A stretch of 64,000 bases of DNA, from NCBI RefSeq assembly GCF_039634785.1, contig NZ_JBBIAB010000005.1, positions 248,001-312,000 of the forward strand, in the 5' to 3' direction. Made by a program: the position numbers and the translations under genes. The notes beneath the pieces are model-generated. The model was not told the origin of the DNA and searched no databases. It saw nothing but the letters and a program-made list of their open reading frames with translations. This document shows, piece by piece, positions 22,408-30,472 of the stretch. Position 1 is the first letter of the stretch. Every line of letters begins with the position of its first letter. The stretch comes from Tistrella mobilis. GTDB taxonomy: Bacteria; Pseudomonadota; Alphaproteobacteria; Tistrellales; Tistrellaceae.

Positions 22408-22444
22408 TAGACGCAGCGACGGCCGGGTTTCATCCCGGCCGTCG
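22408..22444 (-). promoter_or_regulatory. candidate ECF promoter and hairpin before the sigma gene
   Basis: On the minus strand GGGATG (22436-22431) and CGTCTA (22413-22408) are separated by 17 bp, resembling ECF -35/-10 pairs, 7 bp before the sigma ATG, so the transcript would be nearly leaderless. The same bases include an 11-bp perfect stem (22417-22427 with 22434-22444). Read on the plus strand this stem is followed by T7, giving a terminator shape that faces away from both neighbouring genes. Confidence 0.45.
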
Positions 22445-22471
22445 TATTTTTTTCGGAATTTTTTGACCCGG

Positions 22472-22813
22472 TCAGTTGCGGGTCCAGCGGGGCTCCCGCG
22501 CCGGCTCCGACGGCCGGCCGAACCAGCGGTCGAACAGCCGGTTCACCCGGCCGCGATGGTCGTCCAGAACCTCAGGCGGCGTTCGCCGTTCAGCCCAGCG
22601 CAAGCCGAAACTCACCACGGCGATATCGTCCAGGATGCCGAAGATCATCAGCACATCGGGGATGAGGTCGAGCGGGCTCACCACATAGGCAAGCACGCCG
22701 ATCACAGCAGCCCTGGCCGCCCAACTCTGACGGCGGTCACGGATGCTGGAGACGAGGGCAAGGGCATCGCGCCCGAGCAGGGCAGCGACGCGGAACAGGC
22801 GCAGTCGGGCCAT
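22472..22813 (-). CDS. DUF1232/YkvA-family small membrane protein
   Basis: 113 aa from the ATG at 22813 (an ATG at 22885 in the same frame would add 24 residues that lack family similarity). The DUF1232 core is visible: AARAAVIGVLAYVVSPLDLIPD and LDDIAVVSFGLRWAERR. It probably has one or two membrane helices. Function unknown. Gap of 70 bp to the sigma gene downstream; no clear terminator between them on this strand. Confidence 0.82.
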   Translation of the reverse strand: MARLRLFRVAALLGRDALALVSSIRDRRQSWAARAAVIGVLAYVVSPLDLIPDVLMIFGILDDIAVVSFGLRWAERRTPPEVLDDHRGRVNRLFDRWFGRPSEPAREPRWTRN

Positions 22814-22973
22814 GGCTGGCTGCGTCTCCCATTCGAGAGGGGCGGCGAAGGATTCGACCGCCCGGCGGGGGGCGTGCCCCGGCACTCTTCACATGGGAAC
22901 GGCGGACGGCCTTGCCAAGATCCCGGCCCCCGCCCCTGCTTTCCCCTTGCGCGACCGACCGTCTCAGGCGCAT

Positions 22974-22992
22974 ATCTTAACAACGATAAGAT
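22974..22992 (+). promoter_or_regulatory. inverted-repeat operator candidate before the MFS/TetR pair
   Basis: ATCTTA-N7-TAAGAT lies 15 bp upstream of the MFS start and just before its GGAGG ribosome site. The MFS gene is followed by a TetR-family regulator, so this is a plausible TetR operator controlling both. No second copy was found before tetR. Confidence 0.5.
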
Positions 22993-23007
22993 TGGAGGAT
23001 ATGCCTC

Positions 23008-24195
23008 ATGACCATGCAGTCCGGTTCCGCGCCGGCAGCCGATCGGCGCCTGATCCTGCTTCTCGCCGGCATGGCCGGCCTTGGGGAGTTTGCCGCCACG
23101 GCCTGGCTGCCGGCCCTGCCGGCCGTGGCGAATGATCTGGGGGTCGGCCTTGGGACCGTGCAGGCAACGGTGACCGCGGGTCTGATCGCCTTCGCCCTCG
23201 CCAACCCGATCCTGGGGCCGCTTTCCGACCGCATCGGGCGTCGTCGGGTGCTGGTGCCGGGATTTGCGGCATACCTTGTCGGCTGTGTGATCGCGATGGC
23301 GGCACCTTCGGCGATCTGGCTGATTCCGGCGCGCATTCTTCAGGCCGTCGGTGCCTGTGCCGGACTTGTGGTCGGCCGCGCAATCGCCCGTGACCGTCAT
23401 GACGGGGCGGCGCTGACGCGGATCATGGCCCTGATCACCCTGGTCTTCTCCGTCGCTCCGGTGGCGGCGCCGCTGATCGGAGGACTTCTGACCGATGGTG
23501 TCGGCTGGCGGGCGATCTTCCTGGTCGCCTTCGTCTATGCCGCCCTGCTGCTGCCGCTTCTGCGCGGGTTGCCTGAAACGCGGCCGTCGGGCACCGCCGC
23601 CACGCCGATCGCCACCCTGCCGCGCAGCTATGCCGGAATGCTGCGCGAGCCGGGCGTCGGTACTGCCCTTGCCGGCAGCGCACTGCTTCTTGCGGCGCTG
23701 TTCGTCTTTCTGGTTGGGGCGCCCGCGATTTTCGTGCAGGGCCTGGGGCTGGGCGCATCGGTGGTCGGCACGTTTCCGCTCCTCACCGTGGGTGGGTTCG
23801 TCATCGGGACCGTGCTTGCCGCGCGGCTGGCAGATCGCATGCGTCCGCGCAGTCTGATGCGGGTCGGCGCCGGCATCGCCGTTGCCGGTACGCTCGCCAT
23901 GCTCACCCTTCCGGTGGCTCCGCTACCGACGCTTGCCGCCATGGCGATCTTCGATCTGGGGCTCGGTCTGGTGCTGCCGGTGGTCGGCAGCACGGTCATG
24001 ACGGCATTTTCCAGCCGGGCCGGTCTGGCATCGGGATTGATCGGCCTTGTTCAGATCACCGGTGGCGCCTTGGGGGCCGGCCTGGTGCCTGCGGTCGGTG
24101 GTCCGGCCGAACTGGCCGTTCCTGCTCTTATGAGCGGGCTCGCCGGCGCCGCCTGCCTCTGCTTTCTGGCCAGGGAGGCGGGCGGAAGCCGTTGA
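23008..24195 (+). CDS. Bcr/CflA-type MFS multidrug efflux transporter
   Basis: 395 aa, about 12 hydrophobic helices. MFS motif A is between helices 2 and 3 (LGPLSDRIGRRRVL). The segment PARILQAVGACAGLVVGRAIARD matches the drug:H+ antiporter-1 Bcr/CflA subfamily, as does the early LPALPAVANDLG. GGAGGAT precedes the ATG by 8 bp. Followed by a TetR regulator on the same strand. Exported drug unknown. Confidence 0.88.
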   Translation: MTMQSGSAPAADRRLILLLAGMAGLGEFAATAWLPALPAVANDLGVGLGTVQATVTAGLIAFALANPILGPLSDRIGRRRVLVPGFAAYLVGCVIAMAAPSAIWLIPARILQAVGACAGLVVGRAIARDRHDGAALTRIMALITLVFSVAPVAAPLIGGLLTDGVGWRAIFLVAFVYAALLLPLLRGLPETRPSGTAATPIATLPRSYAGMLREPGVGTALAGSALLLAALFVFLVGAPAIFVQGLGLGASVVGTFPLLTVGGFVIGTVLAARLADRMRPRSLMRVGAGIAVAGTLAMLTLPVAPLPTLAAMAIFDLGLGLVLPVVGSTVMTAFSSRAGLASGLIGLVQITGGALGAGLVPAVGGPAELAVPALMSGLAGAACLCFLAREAGGSR

Positions 24196-24256
24196 ACAAT
24201 CGGCTGGCCCTGATCACTATGGCCGCGCAGTGCTGTCAGCGTCACGGAAAGGGCCG

Positions 24257-24850
24257 ATGGCCAAGGCCAGATATCATCACGGCGACCTTCCCAGAATGCT
24301 GGTCGAGGCGGCGATCGTTCATCTCAAGGATCACGACGCCTCGACCCTGGGGTTGAGGCCGCTTGCCAAGGCGGTCGGGGTGTCGGAGGCGGCCCCCTAT
24401 CATCACTTCGCCGACCGGCGCGCGTTCGAGCACGCGGTGATGATCGAGGGCTATGCCCTGCTCCGGGCGCGCTGTCTGGCCGTGGCACCCCAATCGCTAC
24501 GCGACCTGCTGGATGCCTATGTCGGCTTCGCCGTGGAGCATCCCAATCTCTTCCGGCTGATCCACCGCTCGGGCGAGGCCCGTGATCCCGCCAATGCAGC
24601 GCTTGCGGCCGCGTCGGAAGCCGCCTTCGCCCCCTTGCTTGCGGAAGTGCGCCGTCGGGCGCAGATGGCCGGAGTTTGCGAGGCGGATCGGATCGGCTTT
24701 CTGGCCCTGATGGTCTGGACCCAGGTTCACGGCCTTGCCGAGGTCGTGATCTCGGATTTCCTGCGGCTTGGTGCCGACGGCGCGAGCTTCAGGGAGCGCG
24801 CCTATGCCTATATCGAGGCCGGGCTTCGCACGGCGCTGACCGCTGACTGA
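24257..24850 (+). CDS. TetR-family transcriptional regulator
   Basis: 197 aa from the ATG at 24257 (GGAAAGGG ribosome site; the frame is open 9 codons upstream). N-terminal HTH: KARYHHGDLPRMLVEAAIVHL then GLRPLAKAVGVSEAAPYHHFADR. The C-terminus resembles the TetR_C_33/WHG domain (LFRLIHRSGEA, FLALMVWTQVHGLAEVVISDF). Probably represses the MFS gene it follows, via the repeat at 22974-22992. Confidence 0.88.
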   Translation: MAKARYHHGDLPRMLVEAAIVHLKDHDASTLGLRPLAKAVGVSEAAPYHHFADRRAFEHAVMIEGYALLRARCLAVAPQSLRDLLDAYVGFAVEHPNLFRLIHRSGEARDPANAALAAASEAAFAPLLAEVRRRAQMAGVCEADRIGFLALMVWTQVHGLAEVVISDFLRLGADGASFRERAYAYIEAGLRTALTAD

Positions 24851-24852
24851 GA

Positions 24853-25308
24853 TCAGCTCCGCCGCTTGCGGGCCCGGTCGTCATTGTGGCGCCTGTGCGG
24901 CGCATCGGTCTGGACGGGCCTCGTTCCGCCCTTCCGGCTTTCGCTCTTCCGGCTTCCGCCCTTCCGGCTTCCGCCCTTCCGGCCCGTATCCTGCGAGGCC
25001 GTCTCCCGTGCCTTCCCTCGCGCCAGCCAGGCGGAGCGCAGCCCGAACACGGCCATGCCGCCGGCGATGGTGAGCAGGGTCGCCGAGGCGATGACCATCC
25101 CGAACGTGTCGCCGGTGAGGGCCTCGTCGAAGCCGTAACGATAGACCAGCCCCCGGAACAGGCCGAAGAACAGCCCGCCCGCCACAAGCATCCAGAGCAG
25201 CTTGTGGAGCGGCCGGTCAGTCTGCCAGCCCAGAACGGCACACAGGATCCAGAGGATCGGATCCCGCAGCGTGCCGAGGAAGATGGTCTTGATGATCAGG
25301 GGATCCAT
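24853..25308 (-). CDS. small membrane protein with basic pentapeptide-repeat tail
   Basis: 151 aa, not recognised. Hydrophobic segments around residues 1-25, 35-60 and 70-95 (for example LLWMLVAGGLFFGLFRGLVY). A C-terminal cytoplasmic tail follows with four imperfect RKGGS-type repeats and more Arg/Lys/His. The ATG at 25308 is preferred because AGGAAGG lies about 12 bp ahead; an in-frame GTG at 25320 overlaps the upstream stop. Last gene of the metG-tatD-MBL block. Convergent with tetR, with 2 bp between their stops. Confidence 0.65.
   Translation of the reverse strand: MDPLIIKTIFLGTLRDPILWILCAVLGWQTDRPLHKLLWMLVAGGLFFGLFRGLVYRYGFDEALTGDTFGMVIASATLLTIAGGMAVFGLRSAWLARGKARETASQDTGRKGGSRKGGSRKSESRKGGTRPVQTDAPHRRHNDDRARKRRS
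24924..24983. repeat. four tandem 15-bp units coding RKGGS repeats
   Basis: Units of TTCCGCCCTTCCGGC at 24924-24938, 24939-24953 (two mismatches), 24954-24968 and 24969-24983. They code the repeated basic pentapeptides at the C-terminus of the small membrane protein. Confidence 0.85.
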
Positions 25309-25316
25309 GATGCCGC

Positions 25317-26162
25317 TCACCCTTCCTCGGTCTCATAGGCCAGCTCGACCGCCAGGCCGTCGAAGGCGGGCTCGATGCCCTCGGGCAGCTTCGCTGCCAG
25401 TGCTGCATGGCCCATTTCGTGGTTCATATGGGTGAGCAATGCCCGCTCGGGCGCCACCCGGTCGATCCAGCCCAGGGTCTGGCTCAGCCAGGAATGGGTC
25501 ATGTGCGGCCGCTCGCGCAGGCAGTCGACGATCCAGAGCCGGGTGCCGGCCAGCACATCGAAAGCGGCATCGTCGAGCGCATTCACATCGGTCGAATAGG
25601 CGATCGGTCCGAAGCGGAAGCCAAGGCTGGTGATCCGGCCATGGGTCTGCGGGAAGGCCTCGATGCGGATATCGCCGACCGTAAACACGGCGTCCTGCGC
25701 GATCCGCATGGCCTCGGCCGTCGGCGGATAGAGCGGGTTTGGTTTGGCCGGGTTCGGGAAGACGTAGCGAAAGCCGTCGAACAGCCGATCGATGGTGAAA
25801 TCGTCGCCATAGACCGGCGTCGGCCGGTCGGTCCGGAAGGCGAAAGGCCGCAGGTCGTCGATGCCGTGGATATGGTCGGCATGAGCATGGGTGTAGAGCA
25901 CCGCATCCAGCCGATCGACCCGCGCTGTCAGCATCTGGTCGCGGAAATCCGGCCCGGTATCGACCACGATGCGGGTGGTCGCGGTCTCGACCATGATCGA
26001 GGCACGACGGCGGCGGTCGCGCGGATCGGACGACAGGCAGACCGGACAGCCACAGCCCACCACCGGCACGCCCGCAGACGTGCCCGACCCCAGCACCACC
26101 ACGCGGATCCGCCCGGGGGCGGGCGGTGTGCGCGGGTCAGGGTGCGGGGGCATCGGCGACAT
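25317..26162 (-). CDS. MBL-fold metal-dependent hydrolase (PhnP/RNase Z-like)
   Basis: 281 aa metallo-beta-lactamase fold phosphodiesterase-like protein. Motifs: VVLGSGTSAGVPVVGCGC, VDTGPDFRDQ, the zinc motif YTHAHADHIHGIDDL (HxHxDH), QTHGRITSLGFRF, and LLTHMNHEMGH near the C-terminus. The Cys pair GCGCPVC is typical of the PhnP-like group. Usually found next to tatD in alphaproteobacteria. TGA/ATG overlap with tatD (a GTG 1 codon earlier is also possible). Substrate probably a cyclic phosphate or nucleotide; not proven. Confidence 0.87.
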   Translation of the reverse strand: MSPMPPHPDPRTPPAPGRIRVVVLGSGTSAGVPVVGCGCPVCLSSDPRDRRRRASIMVETATTRIVVDTGPDFRDQMLTARVDRLDAVLYTHAHADHIHGIDDLRPFAFRTDRPTPVYGDDFTIDRLFDGFRYVFPNPAKPNPLYPPTAEAMRIAQDAVFTVGDIRIEAFPQTHGRITSLGFRFGPIAYSTDVNALDDAAFDVLAGTRLWIVDCLRERPHMTHSWLSQTLGWIDRVAPERALLTHMNHEMGHAALAAKLPEGIEPAFDGLAVELAYETEEG

Positions 26163-26968
26163 CACGCTCCGGTGGCCCCCGTCGCGGCAGGACGGATCGC
26201 CTTGGAGAACAGGCGGTAGAAATTGTCGGTGGTGACCGTTCCCAACTCGTCCGCCGTCACCTCCTTCAGTCCGGCCAGGAAGGCGGCGGTATGGGCGACG
26301 AAGGCCGGCTCGTTGCGCTTGCCACGCTTCGGCACCGGCGCCAGATAGGGGGCGTCGGTTTCGACAAGCAGACGGTCCAGCGGCACGCGCTTCACGGTCT
26401 GGCGCAGGTCTTCGGCATTGCGGAAGGTGATGATGCCCGAGATGGAGATGGACATCCCCATCTCGAGTGCCGCATCCGCCAGGCGGTCGGTTCCGGTGAA
26501 GCAGTGGATCAGGCCCGGAAAGGCGCCCTTCCCCATCTGCCGGGTCAGCACGTCGATGGTGTCGTCATCGGCATCGCGGGTGTGGATGATCACCGGCAGG
26601 CCGGTGGCGCGGGCGGCCTCGCAATGGGCCTCGAAGGTCCGGATCTGGTCCTCGCGCGGGCTTTTGCCGTAATAGTAGTCGAGCCCGGTTTCGCCGATGC
26701 CGATCACCTTGGCATCGGGGGCGGCCAGGCCGATCAGCGTCTCCGCCGCGACCGGTCCCTCGGGGCCGGCCTCGTGCGGATGGATGCCGACCGAGCACCA
26801 GACATCGTCATGGGCTTCCGCCACCGCGCGCATCCGCTCGTAAGTGGAGAGCCGGGTGGAGATGGTCTGGAAGGCGATCACGCCCGAGGCGCGGGCCGCG
26901 TCGAGTACGGCATCGAGTTCCTCGGCAAAATCGGGGAAATCGAGATGGCAGTGGCTGTCGACCAGCAT
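26162..26968 (-). CDS. tatD: TatD-family metal-dependent deoxyribonuclease
   Basis: 268 aa TIM-barrel hydrolase. MLVDSHCHLDFPDF carries the first metal His residues. Others are SVGIHPHEA, IGETGLDYYYG (Glu ligand), VIIHTRDADDD, GLIHCFTGT and LLVETDAPYLAPVP (the latter is the TatD signature). The frame is open 59 codons upstream into metG, but family homology starts at 26968. The gene lies between metG and the MBL hydrolase, the standard order. Confidence 0.95.
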   Translation of the reverse strand: MLVDSHCHLDFPDFAEELDAVLDAARASGVIAFQTISTRLSTYERMRAVAEAHDDVWCSVGIHPHEAGPEGPVAAETLIGLAAPDAKVIGIGETGLDYYYGKSPREDQIRTFEAHCEAARATGLPVIIHTRDADDDTIDVLTRQMGKGAFPGLIHCFTGTDRLADAALEMGMSISISGIITFRNAEDLRQTVKRVPLDRLLVETDAPYLAPVPKRGKRNEPAFVAHTAAFLAGLKEVTADELGTVTTDNFYRLFSKAIRPAATGATGA

Positions 26969-27023
26969 GTGACCCGTCTTCGTTCCGGATGATCGGTCGG
27001 CTGCGCGTCTCTTCGCGGATGCG

Positions 27024-28574
27024 TCAGCCTTCAGTCTTCGCAGTCGTGTCGATGCGCGGGAAGATCGGCTGCGGCGCCGCGATCTCGCAGCCGGGCACCA
27101 GAGCGTGCTTGGTGCCGAGTGCCGTGAAGCTGCGATCGGCGGCATCGACCTTCAGGAAGTCCAGGATGCGCGCTGCCGAGGTCGGCAGGAAGGGCTGCAC
27201 CACGATCGCCAGATGGCGGATGGTCTCCATCAGGATATAGAGCACCCGGTTCATCGCATCCGGATCGGTCTTGCGCAGCGTCCACGGCGCCTCGCGATCG
27301 ATATAGCGGTTGGCCGCGCCGACGGTGGCCCAGATTTCTTCCAGCGCCTTGTTGTAGGCCTGGGCGGTCACCAGCGGGCGCACGCGGCTGATCAGGTTGT
27401 GGGCCTCGGCGATCAGCGGCTCCTGGGCGAGCATGGCGGCATCGACGCCGGGGCTCGGCACCTTGCCCGCGCAGTTCTTGGTCACCATCGACAGCACGCG
27501 CTGCACCAGATTGCCGAAATCATTGGCGAGATCGTTGTTGATCCGCCCGATCATCGCCTGGCGCGAGAAGTCGCCATCATTGCCGAAGGGCACTTCGCGG
27601 AGCAGGAAATAGCGGGTCTGATCCAGGCCATAGGTCGACACCAGGTCGTGCGGATCGACCGTGTTGCCCAGGCTCTTGGACATCTTCTCGCCTTCGATCG
27701 TCCACCAGCCATGGGCGAACACCCGGCGTGGCGGGGTCAGGCCGGCAGCCATCAGGAAAGCGGGCCAGTAGACGGCGTGGAAGCGGACGATGTCCTTGCC
27801 GACGGTGTGATGCACGGTCGGCCAGAAGGTCTTGAAACGCTCGTCCGAGGTGTCGGGATAGCCGATCGCGGTCAGATAGTTGGTGAGCGCATCGATCCAG
27901 ACATACATCACATGGGCCGGATCGCCCGGCACAGGCACGCCCCACGAGAAGGTGGTCCGCGACACCGACAGGTCGTTGAGCCCGCTGCGGATGAAGCTCA
28001 GCACCTCGTTGCGCCGGCCGACCGGCTGAATGGCGTCGGGGTTGCGCTCGTAATGCGCCAGCAGCTTCTCGCCCCAGGCCGAAAGCCGGAAGAAGTAGCT
28101 GGGCTCCTCCACCCATTCCACCTCGGCGCCGGTCGGGGCCTTGCCGTTGACCAGCTCGCTTTCCTGATAGAAGGCTTCGTCGCGGACCGAATACCAGCCG
28201 GCATAGGAGCCGAGATAGATCTCGCCCTTGTCGACCAGGGTCTTCCACAGTGCCTGACAGGCGTCGCGGTGACGGGGCTCGGTGGTGCGGATGAAATCGT
28301 CATTGCTGACGTTCAGCAGACCGGTCAGTTCGCGAAAGCGCTCCGAGACATCATCGGTGAAGGTCTGCGGGTCGACCCCTTTCAGCTCGGCCGATTTGGC
28401 GACCTTCTGGCCATGTTCGTCCGTGCCGGTCAGGAACATCACCCGCTTGCCGTCCAGACGCATGAACCGGGCCACCACGTCGCACGAGATCGTCGTGTAG
28501 GCGTGCCCGATATGGGGCTTGTCGTTGACGTAATAGATCGGCGTCGTGACGTAGAAGGCGTCGGCCGCGGACAT
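27024..28574 (-). CDS. metG: methionine--tRNA ligase
   Basis: Class I aminoacyl-tRNA synthetase, 516 aa, the short form without the C-terminal tRNA-binding domain. HIGH-like motif in KPHIGHAYTT, TGTDEHGQKV, VWIDALTNYL, and the KMSKS loop KMSKSLGNTVDP. The C-terminal anticodon-binding helices carry NLVQRVLSM. The frame is open 38 codons further upstream; the ATG at 28574 fits the family N-terminus (FYVTTPIYYVND). Gap of 85 bp after holB. Confidence 0.97.
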   Translation of the reverse strand: MSAADAFYVTTPIYYVNDKPHIGHAYTTISCDVVARFMRLDGKRVMFLTGTDEHGQKVAKSAELKGVDPQTFTDDVSERFRELTGLLNVSNDDFIRTTEPRHRDACQALWKTLVDKGEIYLGSYAGWYSVRDEAFYQESELVNGKAPTGAEVEWVEEPSYFFRLSAWGEKLLAHYERNPDAIQPVGRRNEVLSFIRSGLNDLSVSRTTFSWGVPVPGDPAHVMYVWIDALTNYLTAIGYPDTSDERFKTFWPTVHHTVGKDIVRFHAVYWPAFLMAAGLTPPRRVFAHGWWTIEGEKMSKSLGNTVDPHDLVSTYGLDQTRYFLLREVPFGNDGDFSRQAMIGRINNDLANDFGNLVQRVLSMVTKNCAGKVPSPGVDAAMLAQEPLIAEAHNLISRVRPLVTAQAYNKALEEIWATVGAANRYIDREAPWTLRKTDPDAMNRVLYILMETIRHLAIVVQPFLPTSAARILDFLKVDAADRSFTALGTKHALVPGCEIAAPQPIFPRIDTTAKTEG

Positions 28575-28659
28575 CGGGCGTCTCCGGACAGGGGAGGGCC
28601 GGCCGCTCACGGGGTCGCGGGGCCGGGTCGGTCTCATCTCGGCATCGTGTACGGCGTCG

Positions 28660-29787
28660 TCAACCGCTCGCCGCCGCGAACTCGGCAACGACGGTGATCA
28701 GCACCTGCTTGCGGTCGAGATTTGCGGAGAGCGCCTGGCGGAGCCGCGCGCTCAACCTATCCCACAGCTCGACCCATTGTTCAAGGGGACGCGCCCCGGC
28801 CAGACGCGCGGCCAGGCGCGCCTCGCCGGGGATTACCTCCTGGCCGATCCCGCCCATGCGTGCATGGGCGCGCAGCCAGCGGGCCATCCACCAGCCCCAG
28901 GCCTCGACCAGGGTCTCATAGGCCTCCAGCGCATCGGGTCGGCCCACCGCCTCCCCCAGCGCAATCAGGGCCTTCCAGTCCGGCACCGGCCGGCCGGTGT
29001 CGAGGCAGGCGATCAGGGCAGCCAGCAGCTCGGGCCCCTGCCCCTGCGCAAGCGTCAGGGCGCGGCCGGGTGCGCCTTCCGCCATGACCCGGGCGACCGC
29101 GCGCCGAGATGGCGCAAGTTCCGGCAGGCGCGCGGTCAGAAAGCGCTCCATCCGCGCATCGTCGAGCGGCGCCAGCGCCAGCCGTCGGGCGCGGGAGCGG
29201 ATGGTGGGCAGCAGCCGGCCGGGCGCATGGGCAACCATCAGGATCAGCGCCTGCGCCGGCGGTTCTTCCAGCAGCTTCAGCACCGAATTGGCGGCATTGC
29301 GGTTCATCTCGTCGGCGGCATCGATAATCACCACCCGCCAGCCACCGGCGGCCGATGTCTGGCCCAGAAACGGGCGAAGTTCCCGGGCCTCGCCCACGGT
29401 GATCTCGGTGCGCGGGCGGCCCCGGTCGTCCAACCCGCGCTCCAGCACCAGCAGGTCGGGATGACTGCCGGCCGCGATCCGCCGGGCGGCCGGATGCTCG
29501 GCGGAGATGTCGAGACTTGCAGGCGGTGTCGCGGGATCGAAGAGCGGCGGGCCACCGAACAGCCCGGCACCCTCGGTCGCGGCCCGGGCGGCATCCTCGG
29601 TGGTCGCCAGCACGAAGCGGGCGATCCGATAGGCAAGCGTCGCCTTGCCCAGCCCGCGCGGCCCGGTGATCATCCAGGCATGGGCGAGCCGGCCGCCGTT
29701 CCAGGTCTCCAGAAAGCCCCGCTCCGCAGCCTCGTGCCCCACCAGCTGGGGCGTGAACCGCGGATGGCCCGAGACGGCCTCGCTCAT
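28660..29787 (-). CDS. holB: DNA polymerase III subunit delta'
   Basis: Clamp-loader subunit, 375 aa. AAA+ fold: LVGHEAAERGFLETW, HAWMITGPRGLGKATLAYR (Walker A-like) and VVIIDAADEMNRNAANSVLKLLEEPP (Walker B and the SRC-adjacent region, here as TIRSRARRLAL). It overlaps the end of tmk by 4 bp, the common tmk-holB pairing, so expression is coupled. Confidence 0.94.
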   Translation of the reverse strand: MSEAVSGHPRFTPQLVGHEAAERGFLETWNGGRLAHAWMITGPRGLGKATLAYRIARFVLATTEDAARAATEGAGLFGGPPLFDPATPPASLDISAEHPAARRIAAGSHPDLLVLERGLDDRGRPRTEITVGEARELRPFLGQTSAAGGWRVVIIDAADEMNRNAANSVLKLLEEPPAQALILMVAHAPGRLLPTIRSRARRLALAPLDDARMERFLTARLPELAPSRRAVARVMAEGAPGRALTLAQGQGPELLAALIACLDTGRPVPDWKALIALGEAVGRPDALEAYETLVEAWGWWMARWLRAHARMGGIGQEVIPGEARLAARLAGARPLEQWVELWDRLSARLRQALSANLDRKQVLITVVAEFAAASG

Positions 29788-30458
29788 AGGCCCGCGTCCC
29801 GGCCGGGGGCCAGGCGGCCGGCTACCACCTCGCGGATGGCGATCTCGACCGCGTCGATATCGGCGGTGGCATCCACGACCGCGCATCTTGCGGGCTCTGC
29901 TGCAGCGATGGCCAGAAAGGCCTGTCGCAGCGCCTGATGGAAATCGATCCCCATGCGCTCGAACCGGTCTTCGCCGGCGCCGGGCGCCGCAGGCGCCGCG
30001 GTTTCGATCCGCCGCCCGGCGCGGGCCAGGCCGGTTTCGGGCGGAAGATCCAGGATCACGGTCAGATCCGGCATCAGCCCGTCCAGCACCCAGCCTTCAA
30101 GCGTCGCGATGACGGCGGGGTCCAGCCCGCGGGCGCCGCCCTGATAGGCGCGGGTGCTGTCGATGAAGCGGTCGGAAATCACCCAGCGCCCGGCATCGAG
30201 CGCCGGGCGGATGGTCTGCTCGACATGATTGCGCCGGGCGGCCGCGAGCAGCAGGGTTTCCGACAGCACGTCCCAGCGGGCGACATCCCCCTGGGTCAGC
30301 AGCGGACGGATCGCTTCGGCGCCGGCCGCCCCTCCCGGTTCGCGGGTCTCGACCACATCGATCCCCTGCCCGCGCAGATGCCGCGCCAGACGGCGAAGCT
30401 GGGTGGACTTGCCACCCCCCTCCCCGCCTTCCAGGGTAATGAAGCGGCCGCGCGCCAT
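29784..30458 (-). CDS. tmk: dTMP kinase
   Basis: 224 aa. P-loop RFITLEGGEGGGKSTQLR, DR-x motif in REPGGAAGAEAIR, VISDRFIDSTRAYQGGARGLD and VILDLPPETGLARAG. This is the short Gram-negative type of thymidylate kinase. The ATG at 30458 is chosen; a GTG at 30476 overlapping the dac stop is possible. Same transcript as the carboxypeptidase upstream and holB downstream. Confidence 0.95.
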   Translation of the reverse strand: MARGRFITLEGGEGGGKSTQLRRLARHLRGQGIDVVETREPGGAAGAEAIRPLLTQGDVARWDVLSETLLLAAARRNHVEQTIRPALDAGRWVISDRFIDSTRAYQGGARGLDPAVIATLEGWVLDGLMPDLTVILDLPPETGLARAGRRIETAAPAAPGAGEDRFERMGIDFHQALRQAFLAIAAAEPARCAVVDATADIDAVEIAIREVVAGRLAPGRDAGL

Positions 30459-30472
30459 CACTGCTGGGCCCG

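Noticed and set aside
24923-24985. Tandem 15-bp units as a CRISPR array
   Set aside because: Units are contiguous with no spacers and are in frame within a protein gene.
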